Assembly: GCF_009183655.1 (NCBI RefSeq)
Contig: NZ_WEIO01000012.1
Coordinates: 1 to 60,423, forward strand
Origin: Bacillus aerolatus
Lineage (GTDB): Bacteria; Bacillota; Bacilli; Bacillales; Domibacillaceae
Length of the DNA stretch: 60,423 nucleotides
Reading direction: 5' to 3'
Each line of letters opens with the position of its first letter. Position 1 is the stretch's first letter. A program made the position numbers and the translations under genes. The notes under the pieces are model-generated. The model saw only the letters and a list, made by a program, of their open reading frames with translations. It was not told the DNA's origin and ran no database searches. Positions 31,501 to 46,410 of the stretch are shown piece after piece.

Positions 31501-32688
31501 ATGGCTAAGGAAAAATTCGACCGTTCCAAAACACATGCGAATATCGGTACAATTGGTCACGTTGACCATGGTAAAACAACTTTAACAGCAGCAATCACAA
31601 CTGTTCTTTCAAAAAAAGGCGGCGGTGAAGCTCGTGGTTACGATCAAATCGACGCGGCTCCAGAAGAGCGTGAGCGTGGAATCACAATCTCAACTTCTCA
31701 CGTTGAGTACGAAACTGATACTCGTCACTATGCACACGTTGACTGCCCAGGACATGCTGACTACGTTAAAAACATGATCACTGGAGCTGCTCAAATGGAT
31801 GGGGGCATCCTAGTAGTATCTGCTGCTGACGGCCCAATGCCACAAACTCGTGAGCACATCCTTCTTTCTCGTAACGTAGGTGTACCTTACCTTGTTGTAT
31901 TTATGAACAAATGTGACATGGTAGATGACGAAGAGTTACTTGAATTAGTAGAAATGGAAATTCGTGATCTTCTTTCTGAATACGACTTCCCAGGAGATGA
32001 CGTACCAGTAATCAAAGGCTCTGCTCTTAAAGCCCTTGAAGGCGAAGCTGAGTGGGAAGAAAAAATCATCGAGCTTATGAACGCTGTTGATGAGTATGTT
32101 CCAACTCCAGAGCGTGACACTGAAAAACCATTCATGATGCCTGTTGAGGATGTATTCTCAATCACTGGCCGTGGTACAGTTGCAACTGGACGCGTTGAGC
32201 GTGGACAAGTTAAAGTTGGTGACGTAGTTGACATCATCGGTTTAACTGAAGAGCCGAAATCTACTACTGTAACTGGTGTAGAAATGTTCCGTAAGCTTCT
32301 TGACTATGCAGAAGCAGGCGACAACATCGGTGCCCTTCTTCGTGGTGTTTCTCGTGAAGAAATCCAACGTGGCCAAGTTCTTGCTAAACCAGGAACAATC
32401 ACACCACACACTAACTTCAAAGCTGAAGTTTACGTTTTATCTAAAGAAGAGGGTGGACGTCACACTCCATTCTTCTCAAATTACCGTCCACAGTTCTACT
32501 TCCGTACAACTGATGTAACTGGTATTTGTAACCTTCCAGAAGGCGTAGAAATGGTTATGCCTGGAGATAACGTTGAAATGACAATTGAACTTATTGCTCC
32601 AATCGCGATCGAAGAAGGAACTAGATTCTCTATTCGTGAAGGTGGACGTACTGTTGGTTCTGGCGTTGTGTCTACAATCCAAAAATAA
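31501..32688 (+). CDS. tuf: elongation factor Tu
   Basis: Delivers aminoacyl-tRNA to the ribosome. 395 residues: G1 GHVDHGKT (19-26), switch-2 [13 protein letters not shown]; domains II and III complete to [19 protein letters not shown] precedes ATG 31501. Codon use is strongly biased, as expected for one of the most abundant proteins. Ends at a strong terminator. Confidence 0.98.
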   Translation: MAKEKFDRSKTHANIGTIGHVDHGKTTLTAAITTVLSKKGGGEARGYDQIDAAPEERERGITISTSHVEYETDTRHYAHVDCPGHADYVKNMITGAAQMDGGILVVSAADGPMPQTREHILLSRNVGVPYLVVFMNKCDMVDDEELLELVEMEIRDLLSEYDFPGDDVPVIKGSALKALEGEAEWEEKIIELMNAVDEYVPTPERDTEKPFMMPVEDVFSITGRGTVATGRVERGQVKVGDVVDIIGLTEEPKSTTVTGVEMFRKLLDYAEAGDNIGALLRGVSREEIQRGQVLAKPGTITPHTNFKAEVYVLSKEEGGRHTPFFSNYRPQFYFRTTDVTGICNLPEGVEMVMPGDNVEMTIELIAPIAIEEGTRFSIREGGRTVGSGVVSTIQK

Positions 32689-32698
32689 TAACCTTCCA

Positions 32699-32732
32699 AA
32701 AAAGCAGGCGGCTTCCCGCCTGCTTTTTTATT
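32699..32732 (+). terminator. terminator after tuf
   Basis: GCAGGCGG / CCGCCTGC with loop CTTC, flanked by A-run and T7. Ends the str cluster. Confidence 0.93.
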
Positions 32733-32777
32733 TGTCCAGCCGCAGCCCCTAGACCCTAGATGCTCGAAGACATAAGT
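32733..32777 (+). repeat. dispersed intergenic repeat, copy D (degraded)
   Basis: TGTCCAGCCGCAGCCCCTAG (32733-32752), then a CTCGA-containing stretch and GACATAAG. Shares TGTCCAGC-GCAG with copy C and the CTCGA...CATAAG order with copy A. Lies between the tuf terminator and the S10 promoters. Confidence 0.55.
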
Positions 32778-32811
32778 TAAATGTCAGCCAAAATAGAATT
32801 CCATACTTCTA

Positions 32812-32908
32812 TTGAAATGCAGCAATAATGTATGTATAATAGAAAAGGTGCGCTGGAGATAAAAATATTTTAAATTCAGTTGCATATGTCAAAAAACTCG
32901 TGTATAAT
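32812..32908 (+). promoter_or_regulatory. two tandem promoters of the S10 superoperon
   Basis: P1: TTGAAA (32812-32817), 17 bp, TATAAT (32835-32840). P2: TTGCAT (32880-32885), 17 bp, TATAAT (32903-32908). Both have perfect -10 elements and ideal spacing, fitting the demand for more than twenty downstream ribosomal genes. Confidence 0.82.
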
Positions 32909-32948
32909 TAACAACGTTGGTTTTTGACAGCGATGATGTGGAAGGTTG

Positions 32949-33351
<403 letters not shown>

Positions 33352-33389
33352 TTCAATATAAAAAATTATTAATTCAGGAGGTGTGACTC

Positions 33390-34016
33390 ATGACCAAAGG
33401 AATCTTAGGAAGAAAAATCGGTATGACTCAAGTGTTTGCTGAAAACGGTGAATTAATTCCAGTTACTTTAATTGAAGCAGCACCAAACGTTGTACTGCAA
33501 AAGAAAACAATCGAAAGCGACGGCTATGAAGCAATTCAGTTAGGTTTTGACGACAAGCGCGATAAGCTTGCGAACAAACCGGCTAAAGGTCACGTTGCGA
33601 AAGCTAACACTGCACCTAAGCGCTTCATTCGTGAGTTCCGTAACTTCGATGGAGAAGTAGAAGTTGGTCAAGAAGTCAAAGTAGATATTTTCGCCGAAGG
33701 AGATATCATTGACGTAACAGGAGTATCAAAAGGTAAAGGATTCCAAGGCTCAATCAAACGCCACGGACAAAGCCGCGGCCCAATGACGCACGGTTCCCGC
33801 TACCATCGTGGACCAGGTTCAATGGGACCAGTTGCTCCTAACCGCGTATTCAAAAACAAATTACTTCCAGGCCGTATGGGTGGCGAACAAATCACTATCC
33901 AAAACCTGCAAGTGGTAAAAGTTGATACAGATCGCAACGTTATTTTAGTAAAAGGAAACGTTCCTGGACCTAAGAAATCTTTAGTGAAAATCCAAAGTGC
34001 GTTAAAAGTAAAATAA
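33390..34016 (+). CDS. rplC: ribosomal protein L3
   Basis: Early assembly protein near the peptidyl-transferase centre, 208 residues. [10 protein letters not shown] at the N-terminus; the extended loop [20 protein letters not shown] reaches the active site; [16 protein letters not shown] near the C-terminus. CAGGAGGTG precedes ATG 33390. Confidence 0.97.
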   Translation: MTKGILGRKIGMTQVFAENGELIPVTLIEAAPNVVLQKKTIESDGYEAIQLGFDDKRDKLANKPAKGHVAKANTAPKRFIREFRNFDGEVEVGQEVKVDIFAEGDIIDVTGVSKGKGFQGSIKRHGQSRGPMTHGSRYHRGPGSMGPVAPNRVFKNKLLPGRMGGEQITIQNLQVVKVDTDRNVILVKGNVPGPKKSLVKIQSALKVK

Positions 34017-34046
34017 TTAATTTTTTCTAGAAAGGAGGAAACAAGA

Positions 34047-34670
34047 ATGCCAAAAGTTACAGTATTAAACCAAAGCGGAGCTGAAGTTGGTGAAATCGAA
34101 CTGAACGATTCTGTTTTTGGTATTGAACCTAATCAACATGTCTTATTCGAAGCAGTAATGATGCAACGCGCGTCTTTACGCCAAGGAACAAGCAAAGTAA
34201 AAACTCGTGCAGAAGTGCGTGGCGGCGGCCGCAAACCGTGGCGTCAAAAAGGTACTGGACGTGCTCGTCAAGGATCTATTCGTTCTCCGCAATGGCGTGG
34301 GGGCGGAACAGTATTCGGACCAGTTCCACGCAGCTACAGCTACAAAATGCCGAAAAAAGTTCGCCGCTTAGCGATTAAATCTGCTCTTTCTTCTAAAATG
34401 GCAGAACAAAACATTGTTGTGTTGGAAGCATTATCTTTAGATGCTCCAAAAACAAAAGAATTCGCAAGCGTATTGAAAAATCTTTCTGTGAACAGCAAAG
34501 CGCTAATTGTAACAGAAGCATTAAATGAAAATGTTGCTTTATCTGCCCGCAATATCCCGGGTGTAACAGTAATAGATGCAAGCGGCATTAGTGTTTTAGA
34601 TGTTCTTGGACACGAAAAACTAATCATCACTAAAGCAGCTGTTGAAAAAGTAGAGGAGGTGCTTGCATAA
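34047..34670 (+). CDS. rplD: ribosomal protein L4
   Basis: Lines the exit tunnel, 207 residues. Tunnel loop around residues 60-95: [20 protein letters not shown], then [28 protein letters not shown] precedes ATG 34047. Its last base overlaps the first base of rplW. L4 autoregulation of S10 is proved in gamma-proteobacteria, not assumed here. Confidence 0.97.
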   Translation: MPKVTVLNQSGAEVGEIELNDSVFGIEPNQHVLFEAVMMQRASLRQGTSKVKTRAEVRGGGRKPWRQKGTGRARQGSIRSPQWRGGGTVFGPVPRSYSYKMPKKVRRLAIKSALSSKMAEQNIVVLEALSLDAPKTKEFASVLKNLSVNSKALIVTEALNENVALSARNIPGVTVIDASGISVLDVLGHEKLIITKAAVEKVEEVLA

Positions 34671-34954
34671 TGGATGCTCGCGATATCATTAAGCGCCCCG
34701 TCATTACAGAACATTCAACTGAAATTATGGCTGATAAAAAGTATACGTTCGAAGTTGATGTAAGAGCGAATAAAACTCAAGTTAAAGATGCGGTTGAACA
34801 AATCTTTGGCGTGAAAGTAGCAAAAATCAACATCTTGAACTATAAAGGCAAGTTCAAACGTATGGGTCGTTATGCAGGTTATACAAACAAACGTCGTAAA
34901 GCGGTTGTTACATTAACTCAAGACAGCAAAGAAATCGAACTATTTGAAGTTTAA
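34670..34954 (+). CDS. rplW: ribosomal protein L23
   Basis: Tunnel-exit protein that docks SRP and trigger factor. 94 residues: [20 protein letters not shown], then [20 protein letters not shown] and the basic [20 protein letters not shown]. The ATG overlaps the rplD stop (TAATG); GAGGAGGT lies inside rplD. Confidence 0.96.
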   Translation: MDARDIIKRPVITEHSTEIMADKKYTFEVDVRANKTQVKDAVEQIFGVKVAKINILNYKGKFKRMGRYAGYTNKRRKAVVTLTQDSKEIELFEV

Positions 34955-34985
34955 TTCAACAATATAAGAAGAGGAGGGAAATGAC

Positions 34986-35816
34986 ATGGCGATTAAAAAG
35001 TATAAACCAACCACAAACGGCCGTCGTAACATGACGACGTTGGATTTTTCTGAACTGACAACAGACACTCCAGAAAAATCGTTGCTGGCGCCTCTTAAAA
35101 AGAAAGGCGGTCGTAACAACCACGGTAAAATTACTGTTCGTCATCATGGTGGCGGCCACAAGCGTCAATACCGCATTATCGACTTTAAACGCGATAAAGA
35201 TGGTATACCTGGACGCGTTGCCACAATCGAGTATGATCCGAACCGTTCAGCAAATATTGCTTTAATCAATTATGTTGACGGTGAAAAACGCTACATTTTA
35301 GCACCGAAAAACCTTAAAGTCGGAATGGAAGTTATGTCCGGACCGGAAGCAGATATCAAAACAGGTAACGCTCTTCCTTTAGTTAACATTCCTGTAGGTA
35401 CAGTTGTTCACAACATCGAGTTGAAACCTGGTAAAGGCGGACAATTAGTTCGTTCTGCAGGAACATCTGCACAAGTGTTAGGTAAAGAAGGAAAATACGT
35501 TCTTGTTCGTTTGAACTCCGGAGAGGTTCGTATGATTCTTGCTACTTGCCGCGCATCTGTCGGTCAAGTTGGTAATGAGCAGCATGAACTCGTTAATATC
35601 GGTAAAGCAGGCCGCTCCCGCTGGTTAGGCAAGAAACCAACTGTCCGCGGATCTGTAATGAACCCGAACGATCACCCGCACGGTGGTGGTGAAGGACGTA
35701 CGCCAATCGGACGTAAGTCACCTGTTACACCTTGGGGCAAACCAACTCTTGGTTACAAAACTCGTAAGAAAACAAACAAAAGCGACAAGTTTATCGTTCG
35801 TCGTCGTAAAAAATAA
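34986..35816 (+). CDS. rplB: ribosomal protein L2
   Basis: Needed for subunit association and peptidyl transfer. 276 residues: OB-like and SH3-like domains (about 60-200) and the basic C-terminal extension with [19 protein letters not shown] (about 224-242), which holds the functionally important histidine. GAGGAGGG precedes ATG 34986. Confidence 0.97.
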   Translation: MAIKKYKPTTNGRRNMTTLDFSELTTDTPEKSLLAPLKKKGGRNNHGKITVRHHGGGHKRQYRIIDFKRDKDGIPGRVATIEYDPNRSANIALINYVDGEKRYILAPKNLKVGMEVMSGPEADIKTGNALPLVNIPVGTVVHNIELKPGKGGQLVRSAGTSAQVLGKEGKYVLVRLNSGEVRMILATCRASVGQVGNEQHELVNIGKAGRSRWLGKKPTVRGSVMNPNDHPHGGGEGRTPIGRKSPVTPWGKPTLGYKTRKKTNKSDKFIVRRRKK

Positions 35817-35820
35817 CGTA

Positions 35821-35857
35821 ATTGCACTACGGTTCCTTTTGCGAACCGTAGACCAAT
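35821..35857 (+). other. hairpin between rplB and rpsS
   Basis: CTACGGTTC (35827-35835) and GAACCGTAG (35843-35851) form a perfect 9-bp stem with a 7-base loop; ATTG/CAAT extends it across an internal loop. No T-run. It ends just before the rpsS ribosome-binding site. Confidence 0.6.
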
Positions 35858-35876
35858 TGCGAAGGGAGGTACCAAA

Positions 35877-36155
35877 ATGGGCCGCAGCTTGAAAAAAGGA
35901 CCTTTTGTTGATGATCACTTATTCAATAAAATTGAAAAGTTAAATGAAACTGAAAAGAAACAAGTTGTGAAAACTTGGTCTCGCCGTTCAACAATCTTCC
36001 CGGCTTTCATTGGACACACAATCGCTGTGTATGATGGTCGTAAGCATGTTCCTGTATATGTAACAGAAGATATGGTAGGACACAAACTTGGTGAATTCGC
36101 ACCAACACGTTCGTACAGAGGTCACGGCAGTGACGACAAGAAAACAAGACGCTAA
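35877..36155 (+). CDS. rpsS: ribosomal protein S19
   Basis: 30S head protein contacting the subunit bridge. 92 residues: [65 protein letters not shown] precedes ATG 35877; 18 nt before rplV. Confidence 0.97.
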   Translation: MGRSLKKGPFVDDHLFNKIEKLNETEKKQVVKTWSRRSTIFPAFIGHTIAVYDGRKHVPVYVTEDMVGHKLGEFAPTRSYRGHGSDDKKTRR

Positions 36156-36173
36156 TGAGAGGAGGGTATCCTA

Positions 36174-36515
36174 ATGGAAGCAAAAGCTGTTGTTAGAACA
36201 GTTCGTATTGCTCCTCGTAAAGCACGTTTAGTGATTGACTTGATTCGAGGAAAGCAAGTGGGAGAAGCTGTAGCTATTTTGCGCCACACGCCAAAAGTTG
36301 CATCTCCTGTCATTGAAAAATTACTTAACTCTGCGGTTGCCAATGCAGAGCATAATTATGATATGGACGTTAACAACCTTGTTATTAAACAAGCATTTGT
36401 TGACGAAGGTCCAACTTTAAAACGTTTCCGTCCACGTGCAATGGGACGCGCAAGCGCAATTAACAAACGCACAAGCCACATTACAATCGTGGTATCAGAA
36501 AAGAAGGAGGGATAA
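36174..36515 (+). CDS. rplV: ribosomal protein L22
   Basis: Tunnel protein, 113 residues. N-terminal [20 protein letters not shown] and the beta-hairpin reaching the macrolide region (about 80-100; [20 protein letters not shown]). Normal length, no macrolide-resistance duplication. GAGAGGAGGG upstream; 3 nt from rpsC. Confidence 0.97.
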   Translation: MEAKAVVRTVRIAPRKARLVIDLIRGKQVGEAVAILRHTPKVASPVIEKLLNSAVANAEHNYDMDVNNLVIKQAFVDEGPTLKRFRPRAMGRASAINKRTSHITIVVSEKKEG

Positions 36516-36518
36516 TTC

Positions 36519-37804
<1,286 letters not shown>

Positions 37805-37823
37805 TTGAGAGGAGGTTTGCACA

Positions 37824-38087
37824 ATGAGTGAACGTAATCAACGTAAAGTTTATACTGGACGGGTCGTGTCTGACAAAATGGATAAGACTGTCACTGTTCT
37901 CGTAGAAACTTACAAAAAGCACTCACTTTACGGCAAACGCGTTAAGTACTCTAAAAAATTCAAAGCTCATGATGAGCTGAATGAAGCAAAAATTGGTGAT
38001 GTTGTCCGCATCATGGAAACACGCCCATTATCTGCTACAAAACGCTTCCGTTTAGTTGAAGTTGTAGAAAAAGCAGTTATTATCTAA
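37824..38087 (+). CDS. rpsQ: ribosomal protein S17
   Basis: Early-assembling OB-fold 30S protein, 87 residues. [57 protein letters not shown] precedes ATG 37824, 19 nt after rpmC. Confidence 0.97.
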   Translation: MSERNQRKVYTGRVVSDKMDKTVTVLVETYKKHSLYGKRVKYSKKFKAHDELNEAKIGDVVRIMETRPLSATKRFRLVEVVEKAVII

Positions 38088-38134
38088 TTCATTATTGTTC
38101 GGATAGAAAGTGAATCCGAAGGGAGGTAACATAA

Positions 38135-38503
38135 ATGATCCAACAAGAATCTCGTTTAAAGGTAGCTGACAACTCAGGTGCACGTGAAGTTTTAACGATC
38201 AAAGTTCTTGGTGGCTCTGGCCGTAAAACTGCAAACGTCGGAGACATCATCGTCTGCACAGTGAAACAAGCAACACCAGGCGGCGTTGTCAAAAAAGGTG
38301 ATGTAGTGAGAGCTGTTATTGTTCGTACAAAACGTGGAATGCGCCGTAACGACGGATCTTATATCCGTTTCGATGAAAATGCTTGTGTGATCCTTAAAGA
38401 TGACAAGAGCCCGCGCGGAACCCGTATCTTTGGTCCAGTTGCACGTGAATTGCGTGACAGCAACTTTATGAAAATCATTTCTCTTGCTCCAGAAGTAATC
38501 TAA
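38135..38503 (+). CDS. rplN: ribosomal protein L14
   Basis: Intersubunit-bridge protein, 122 residues. [59 protein letters not shown] precedes ATG 38135. A short stem in the 47-nt gap before it is not assigned a role. Confidence 0.97.
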   Translation: MIQQESRLKVADNSGAREVLTIKVLGGSGRKTANVGDIIVCTVKQATPGGVVKKGDVVRAVIVRTKRGMRRNDGSYIRFDENACVILKDDKSPRGTRIFGPVARELRDSNFMKIISLAPEVI

Positions 38504-38549
38504 TGAAAGCAAATTTTATCAACTTGACCATTCAAGGAGGTGCGATAAA

Positions 38550-38861
38550 ATGAATGTTAAAAAAGGCGATAAAGTAATGGTCATCACGGGCAAAGACAAA
38601 GGAAAAACAGGCATCGTGCTTGCAGCATTTCCTAAAAAAGACCGTGTGCTTGTAGAAGGAATTAATATCGTGAAAAAACACGCGAAGCCTTCACAAGTAA
38701 ATCCGCAAGGCGGAATTATTAGCCATGAGGCACCTATTCACGTTTCTAACGTAATGCTTTTAGACCCGAAATCAAATGAACCTACTCGCGTAGGATTCAA
38801 AACGGTTGACGGCAAAAAAGTACGTGTAGCAAAAAAATCCGGTGAAACTTTAGATAAATAA
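38550..38861 (+). CDS. rplX: ribosomal protein L24
   Basis: 50S assembly initiator, 103 residues. KOW motif at the N-terminus ([20 protein letters not shown]), then [28 protein letters not shown] precedes ATG 38550. Confidence 0.97.
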   Translation: MNVKKGDKVMVITGKDKGKTGIVLAAFPKKDRVLVEGINIVKKHAKPSQVNPQGGIISHEAPIHVSNVMLLDPKSNEPTRVGFKTVDGKKVRVAKKSGETLDK

Positions 38862-38891
38862 TAAGCCTGTTAATGAAGGGAGGTACACTAT

Positions 38892-39431
38892 ATGAACCGC
38901 CTTAAAGCAAAGTTTAATGAAGAAATTACACCTGCTTTAATGAATAAATTCAATTACGACTCAGTAATGCAAGTACCGAAAGTTGAAAAAATCGTAGTTA
39001 ATATGGGGATTGGCGACGCTGTTCAAAACGCAAAAGCTCTTGATACAGCTGTTGAAGAGTTGGCATTGATCACTGGCCAAAAGCCAATGGTTACTCGTGC
39101 GAAAAACTCTATCGCGGGCTTCCGCCTTCGTGAAGGCATGCCGATCGGAGCGAAAGTTACATTACGCGGCGAGCGTATGTACGAGTTCCTTGATAAATTA
39201 GTTTCTGTATCACTTCCACGTGTACGTGACTTCCGTGGTGTTTCTAAAAAAGCATTTGACGGACGCGGCAACTACACACTTGGTGTGAGAGAGCAATTGA
39301 TCTTCCCTGAAATTGATTACGATAAAGTAAGCAAAATCCGCGGTATGGATATCGTAATTGTTACAACTGCGAACACTGATGAAGAATCTCGCGAATTGTT
39401 AACTCAACTTGGAATGCCGTTCCAAAAGTAA
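38892..39431 (+). CDS. rplE: ribosomal protein L5
   Basis: 5S rRNA-binding protein of the central protuberance, 179 residues. [20 protein letters not shown], then [20 protein letters not shown] and [28 protein letters not shown] precedes ATG 38892. Confidence 0.97.
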   Translation: MNRLKAKFNEEITPALMNKFNYDSVMQVPKVEKIVVNMGIGDAVQNAKALDTAVEELALITGQKPMVTRAKNSIAGFRLREGMPIGAKVTLRGERMYEFLDKLVSVSLPRVRDFRGVSKKAFDGRGNYTLGVREQLIFPEIDYDKVSKIRGMDIVIVTTANTDEESRELLTQLGMPFQK

Positions 39432-39440
39432 TCGCTATAA

Positions 39441-39641
<201 letters not shown>

Positions 39642-39670
39642 TACCCCGACTTGGGAAGGAGGTAAATAGA

Positions 39671-40069
39671 ATGGTTATGACAGATCCGATTGCAGATTTG
39701 CTTACTCGCATCCGTAATGCGAACATGGTGCGTCACGAAAAATTAGAAGTACCTGCTTCTAACATCAAAAAGGAAATCGCTGAAATTTTAAAACGTGAAG
39801 GTTTCGTACGTGACGTTGAATTTATTGAAGACAATAAGCAAGGCATGATCCGTATTTTCTTAAAATATGGAGCGAAAAACGAACGGGTTATCACTGGTTT
39901 AAAACGTATCAGCAAACCTGGTTTGCGCGTGTACGCAAAAGCCGATGAAATGCCAAGAGTACTTAACGGTTTAGGTATCGCTCTTGTATCAACATCCAAC
40001 GGTGTGTTAACGGATAAAGAAGCTCGCGCTAAACAAATTGGCGGCGAAGTATTAGCATACGTTTGGTAA
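39671..40069 (+). CDS. rpsH: ribosomal protein S8
   Basis: Central 30S protein; in some bacteria represses the spc operon. 132 residues: [20 protein letters not shown] and the C-terminal [20 protein letters not shown], which forms the RNA-binding loop. GGAAGGAGGT precedes ATG 39671; ATG 39677 is a less favoured alternative. Confidence 0.96.
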   Translation: MVMTDPIADLLTRIRNANMVRHEKLEVPASNIKKEIAEILKREGFVRDVEFIEDNKQGMIRIFLKYGAKNERVITGLKRISKPGLRVYAKADEMPRVLNGLGIALVSTSNGVLTDKEARAKQIGGEVLAYVW

Positions 40070-40099
40070 TATTCTTGTAATGAATGGAGGTGCAACATT

Positions 40100-40636
40100 A
40101 TGTCTCGCGTAGGAAAAAAACCTATTGAGCTTCCTGAAGGCGTAACAGTGACGGATAATAACAACACTGTTACTGTAAAAGGCCCGAAAGGTGAGCTTGT
40201 TAATACATTTAACAAAGATATGAAAATTGAAATCGAAGGCAATGTTATTACAGTCGTTCGTCCTTCTGATTCTAAAGAACACCGTACTAACCACGGTACG
40301 ACTCGTGCGCTCTTAGCGAACATGGTTGAAGGTGTATCTAAAGGTTTTGAAAAGTCTCTTGAATTGATCGGTGTCGGATACCGTGCGCAAAAACAAGGTA
40401 ACAAACTTGTTTTAAACGTTGGTTATTCTCATCCGGTTGAAATGGAGCCGGAAAAAGGCGTAGAAGTAGAAGTTCCTTCTAACACAAAAATAATTGTTAA
40501 AGGCATCAACAAAGAGCGCGTAGGAGCTCTTGCTGCTAACATTCGCGCAGTACGTCCTCCAGAGCCTTACAAAGGCAAAGGGATTCGTTATGAAGGCGAA
40601 TACGTACGCCGTAAAGAAGGTAAAACAGGTAAGTAA
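40100..40636 (+). CDS. rplF: ribosomal protein L6
   Basis: Supports the sarcin-ricin loop. 178 residues with two homologous domains (about 1-80 and 82-178): [20 protein letters not shown]; then [20 protein letters not shown], and [20 protein letters not shown] at the C-terminus. ATGGAGGTG precedes ATG 40100. Confidence 0.97.
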   Translation: MSRVGKKPIELPEGVTVTDNNNTVTVKGPKGELVNTFNKDMKIEIEGNVITVVRPSDSKEHRTNHGTTRALLANMVEGVSKGFEKSLELIGVGYRAQKQGNKLVLNVGYSHPVEMEPEKGVEVEVPSNTKIIVKGINKERVGALAANIRAVRPPEPYKGKGIRYEGEYVRRKEGKTGK

Positions 40637-40668
40637 TGTCGCTTAAGTAAACGAAAGGAGTGACCACG

Positions 40669-41031
40669 ATGATTACGAAGCTAGATAAAAATAAAACGCG
40701 TAAGAAGAGACATTTCCGTGTTCGTGCAAAAATCAACGGTACAGAATCTCGTCCACGTTTAAATATTTTCCGTTCTAACCAACATCTTTATGCACAAGTA
40801 ATCGATGACATGAACGGTGTAACTCTTGCCAGTGCTTCTACAATTGAAAAAGATTTCGGTTTAGAAAAAACAGGCAACGCTGAAGCAGCTGCCAAAGTTG
40901 GCGAACTAGTTGCAAAAAGAGCGAGTGAAAAAGGAATCAAATCCGTAGTATTTGACCGCGGAGGTTACTTATACCATGGACGCGTAAAAGCATTAGCAGA
41001 TGCAGCACGCGAAAATGGCTTAGAATTCTAA
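40669..41031 (+). CDS. rplR: ribosomal protein L18
   Basis: Binds 5S rRNA with L5. 120 residues from ATG 40669 ([20 protein letters not shown]); GTG 40660 is in the AAAGGAG ribosome-binding site. Conserved [20 protein letters not shown] and [20 protein letters not shown]. Confidence 0.96.
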   Translation: MITKLDKNKTRKKRHFRVRAKINGTESRPRLNIFRSNQHLYAQVIDDMNGVTLASASTIEKDFGLEKTGNAEAAAKVGELVAKRASEKGIKSVVFDRGGYLYHGRVKALADAARENGLEF

Positions 41032-41052
41032 TAAAGAAGGAGGGACAAATTA

Positions 41053-41553
41053 ATGCGTCGCATTGATCCAAATAAACTTGAACTTGAAGAACGCGTAGTT
41101 ACGGTCAATCGTGTAGCGAAAGTAGTAAAAGGCGGCCGTCGTTTCCGTTTTACTGCTCTTGTGGTTGTCGGTGACAAAAACGGACACGTAGGCTTTGGAA
41201 CTGGTAAAGCGCAAGAGGTGCCTGATGCCATTCGCAAAGCAATTGAAGATGCAAAGAAAAACCTGATTACTGTTCCGATCGTTGGAACAACGATTCCACA
41301 TGAAGTTATTGGCCGTTTTAGCGGCGGCGAAATCCTATTAAAACCTGCTTCTGAAGGTACTGGGGTTATCGCTGGCGGACCAGTTCGTGCGGTACTAGAG
41401 CTTGGCGGAGTAGAAGATATTCTTTCTAAATCCCACGGTTCAAGTACGCCAATTAACATGGTACGTGCTACTCTTGAAGGAATTAAACAGCTGAAGCGTG
41501 CGGAAGAAGTTGCTAAATTGCGCGGGAAATCAGTAGAAGAACTGTTAGGATAA
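41053..41553 (+). CDS. rpsE: ribosomal protein S5
   Basis: mRNA-entry and accuracy protein, 166 residues. N-terminal dsRBD-like domain [20 protein letters not shown], spectinomycin loop region around residues 20-30, and [28 protein letters not shown] precedes ATG 41053. Confidence 0.97.
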   Translation: MRRIDPNKLELEERVVTVNRVAKVVKGGRRFRFTALVVVGDKNGHVGFGTGKAQEVPDAIRKAIEDAKKNLITVPIVGTTIPHEVIGRFSGGEILLKPASEGTGVIAGGPVRAVLELGGVEDILSKSHGSSTPINMVRATLEGIKQLKRAEEVAKLRGKSVEELLG

Positions 41554-41566
41554 GGAGGGATTTACA

Positions 41567-41749
41567 ATGGCTGAAAAATTAACAATTACCCTCACTCGCA
41601 GCGTGATCGGACGTTCAAAAGATCAACGTGAAACAGTTAAAGCTCTTGGTCTTCGCAAAATGCATCAAACAGTGGAGCATCAAGACAATGCAGCAATCAG
41701 AGGCATGATCAACAAAGTTGCTCACTTAGTGACTGTAAAAGAACAATAA
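41567..41749 (+). CDS. rpmD: ribosomal protein L30
   Basis: Small 50S protein, 60 residues: [20 protein letters not shown] then [28 protein letters not shown] precedes ATG 41567, 13 nt after rpsE. Confidence 0.96.
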   Translation: MAEKLTITLTRSVIGRSKDQRETVKALGLRKMHQTVEHQDNAAIRGMINKVAHLVTVKEQ

Positions 41750-41781
41750 TTTTAATCTAGAGAATAAGGAGGTGCACGAAC

Positions 41782-42222
41782 ATGAAACTTCATGAATTAA
41801 AACCTGCTGAAGGTTCTCGCAAAGCTCGCAACCGTGTTGGACGCGGTACTGGTTCTGGTAACGGTAAAACGGCCGGCAAAGGGCATAAAGGACAAAACGC
41901 TCGTTCTGGCGGGGGTGTACGCTTAGGATTTGAAGGTGGTCAAACTCCTTTATTCCAACGCTTACCGAAACGTGGTTTTACTAACATCAACAGAAAAGAG
42001 TATGCGATCGTTAACCTTGATTCATTAAATCGCTTTGATGAAGGCACAGAAGTCACACCGGAGCTTCTTATCGAAACTGGTGTTGTCCGCAACGAAAAAG
42101 CAGGAATCAAGATTCTTGCTAAAGGCAACGTTGAGAAGAAATTGACTGTAAGAGCTCATAAATTCTCTTCTGCTGCCCAAGAAGCAATTGAAGCTGCCGG
42201 CGGTAAGACTGAGGTGATTTAA
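41782..42222 (+). CDS. rplO: ribosomal protein L15
   Basis: Late-assembly 50S protein, 146 residues. [20 protein letters not shown] and the glycine-rich [20 protein letters not shown] arm (about 20-39). TAAGGAGGT precedes ATG 41782. Its stop overlaps the secY ATG by one base. Confidence 0.97.
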   Translation: MKLHELKPAEGSRKARNRVGRGTGSGNGKTAGKGHKGQNARSGGGVRLGFEGGQTPLFQRLPKRGFTNINRKEYAIVNLDSLNRFDEGTEVTPELLIETGVVRNEKAGIKILAKGNVEKKLTVRAHKFSSAAQEAIEAAGGKTEVI

Positions 42223-43523
42223 TGTTTCGCACAATCTCCAATTTTATGCGTGTGGGTGATATAAGAAGAAAAATTATATTCACCCTTCTTATGTTAATCG
42301 TTTTCCGTATCGGTACGTTTATTCCTGTTCCGAACGTCGATGCTAACGTATTGAAAATGCAGGAACAGGCAGGACTGATCGGTTTCCTTAATACTTTCGG
42401 AGGGGGAGCGCTCCAGAACTTCTCCATTCTTGCTATGGGGATTATGCCTTACATTACAGCTTCCATTATCGTCCAGCTCTTGCAAATGGATGTAGTTCCT
42501 AAGTTTACTGAATGGTCAAAGCAAGGAGAAGTGGGACGGCGCAAATTGGCGCAGTTTACGAGATATTTCACGATCGTTCTTGGATTTATCCAGGCGCTCG
42601 GAATGTCTTACGGCTTTAACCGCTTATATGGCGGCATGCTTGTCGAGAGTAACAGCGTAGGTGCTTACCTTCTGATTGCCCTCGTATTAACTGCCGGTAC
42701 GGCTTTTCTTATGTGGCTCGGGGAACTAATCACTTCCAAAGGTGTTGGAAACGGTATTTCGGTTATCATTTTTGCTGGGATTGTTGCAGCTGTTCCAAAT
42801 GCCGTCAATCAGATTTATGCACAGCAAATCGAAGGAGCAGGTGATCAACTGTTCTTGCGAATTGTCGTGTTATTGCTGATTGTGCTGGCGATCGTTGCTA
42901 TTACAGTAGGGGTTATCTTTGTTCAGCAGGCATTGCGCAAAATTCCAATTCAATATGCTAAGCGGGTGACTGGAGAAAGCGGTATTGGCACACCTGGTGC
43001 CCAATCGACTCATTTGCCTTTAAAGGTAAATGCGGCTGGTGTTATTCCTGTCATTTTTGCAATAGCGTTTTTGATCACGCCTCAGACGCTTTCGTCGTTC
43101 TTTGGCTCAAACGATGTTACAACGACGATTCAAAACATTTTTGATTATACGAAACCAGTAGGTATGGTTATTTATGTGGCGTTAATCGTTGCTTTTACTT
43201 ATTTCTATGCGTTTATTCAAGTCAATCCGGAGCAATTGGCCGATAATTTGAAGAAACAAGGTGGGTATATCCCGGGCATCCGTCCTGGGAAAAACACGCA
43301 GGATTATTTAACAAGCGTTTTATACCGCTTAACATTTGTTGGAGCAATATTCCTGTCTGTCATCTCCATTCTTCCTGTATTTTTTATAAAGTTTGCAGGT
43401 CTTCCACCGGCTGCACAAATTGGCGGCACGAGCTTGCTGATTGTGGTTGGGGTTGCATTGGAAACGATGAAACAACTGGAAGCCCAGCTTGTCAAGCGCC
43501 ATTATAAAGGCTTTATTAAATAA
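42222..43523 (+). CDS. secY: SecY, protein-translocation channel
   Basis: Membrane pore of SecYEG. 433 residues with ten hydrophobic helices: TM1 near 18-38, plug segment near 55-70 (FGGGALQNFSILAMGIMPYI), TM2b through TM10 to about 415. The C5 loop (about 330-350, PEQLADNLKKQGGYIPGIRP) binds SecA and ribosome. Start ATG 42222 overlaps rplO. Confidence 0.97.
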   Translation: MFRTISNFMRVGDIRRKIIFTLLMLIVFRIGTFIPVPNVDANVLKMQEQAGLIGFLNTFGGGALQNFSILAMGIMPYITASIIVQLLQMDVVPKFTEWSKQGEVGRRKLAQFTRYFTIVLGFIQALGMSYGFNRLYGGMLVESNSVGAYLLIALVLTAGTAFLMWLGELITSKGVGNGISVIIFAGIVAAVPNAVNQIYAQQIEGAGDQLFLRIVVLLLIVLAIVAITVGVIFVQQALRKIPIQYAKRVTGESGIGTPGAQSTHLPLKVNAAGVIPVIFAIAFLITPQTLSSFFGSNDVTTTIQNIFDYTKPVGMVIYVALIVAFTYFYAFIQVNPEQLADNLKKQGGYIPGIRPGKNTQDYLTSVLYRLTFVGAIFLSVISILPVFFIKFAGLPPAAQIGGTSLLIVVGVALETMKQLEAQLVKRHYKGFIK

Positions 43524-43556
43524 TGACAGGCTGTCGCACGTCTCGAATCAGACTGA

Positions 43557-44965
<1,409 letters not shown>

Positions 44966-45068
44966 AACATATGGTGCTTCTCCAGAAGTTGATTCAAGTC
45001 TAGCTTAATAACCAGGCCCGCCTGTTTTGCAGCGGGGTTCTGTATGAAAAGAGAAGGGAGAGTAAAGA
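44966..45068. other. map-infA spacer
   Basis: 103 nt without a gene. It contains the small stem CCCGC (45017-45021) / GCGGG (45032-45036) with a 10-base loop and no good T-run. The KOW-domain gene found here in B. subtilis is absent. Confidence 0.5.
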
Positions 45069-45436
<368 letters not shown>

Positions 45437-45458
45437 TTAAAAAGGGAGGTGCACATTT

Positions 45459-45824
45459 ATGGCACGTGTAGCAGGTGTTGATATTCCACGCGACAAGCGT
45501 GTAGTTATCTCATTAACTTACATCTATGGTATTGGCAGTTCAACTGCTCAAAAAATTCTGGCGGAAGCTGGTGTTTCTGAAGACACTCGTGTACGTGATC
45601 TGACAGAAGACGAATTAAACAAAATCCGTGAAGTCATCGACAAATTGAAAGTTGAGGGTGACCTTCGCCGTGAAATATCTCTTAACATTAAACGTCTGAT
45701 GGAGATCGGTTCTTACCGTGGTATCCGTCATCGCCGTGGTTTACCAGTTCGCGGACAAAACACGAAGAACAACGCTCGTACTCGTAAAGGTCCTCGTAAA
45801 ACTGTAGCTAACAAGAAAAAATAA
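45459..45824 (+). CDS. rpsM: ribosomal protein S13
   Basis: 30S head protein contacting P-site tRNA, 121 residues. [35 protein letters not shown], and the basic tail [27 protein letters not shown] precedes ATG 45459. Confidence 0.97.
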   Translation: MARVAGVDIPRDKRVVISLTYIYGIGSSTAQKILAEAGVSEDTRVRDLTEDELNKIREVIDKLKVEGDLRREISLNIKRLMEIGSYRGIRHRRGLPVRGQNTKNNARTRKGPRKTVANKKK

Positions 45825-45831
45825 TCGGTAA

Positions 45832-46239
<408 letters not shown>

Positions 46240-46410
46240 TTTTCCTGTATAATAATTATATCTTTGGCAATAATGGGATATAATTGAATGTTGCGTTCGG
46301 TATAGGAATGATAAACCAGTTGTAGTGCACAATCGGGAACGTAAACATGGGGGAATTTCGGTTGGACAATTCAGACCGAGGTTTCGACGTATTGAAGGAG
46401 GTATAGTTGA
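46240..46410. other. rpsK-rpoA spacer
   Basis: 171 nt without a gene. TATAAT at 46279-46284 has no well-spaced -35 (TTGGCA at 46264-46269 is too close). A small stem TCGGT/ACCGA lies in the second half. The length suggests a leader or processing region for rpoA, but I see no decisive signal. Confidence 0.35.

Noticed and set aside
39733-40404. 223-codon minus-strand frame across rpsH and rplF
   Set aside because: Longest shadow frame of the window, but antisense to two certain ribosomal genes and crossing their junction.
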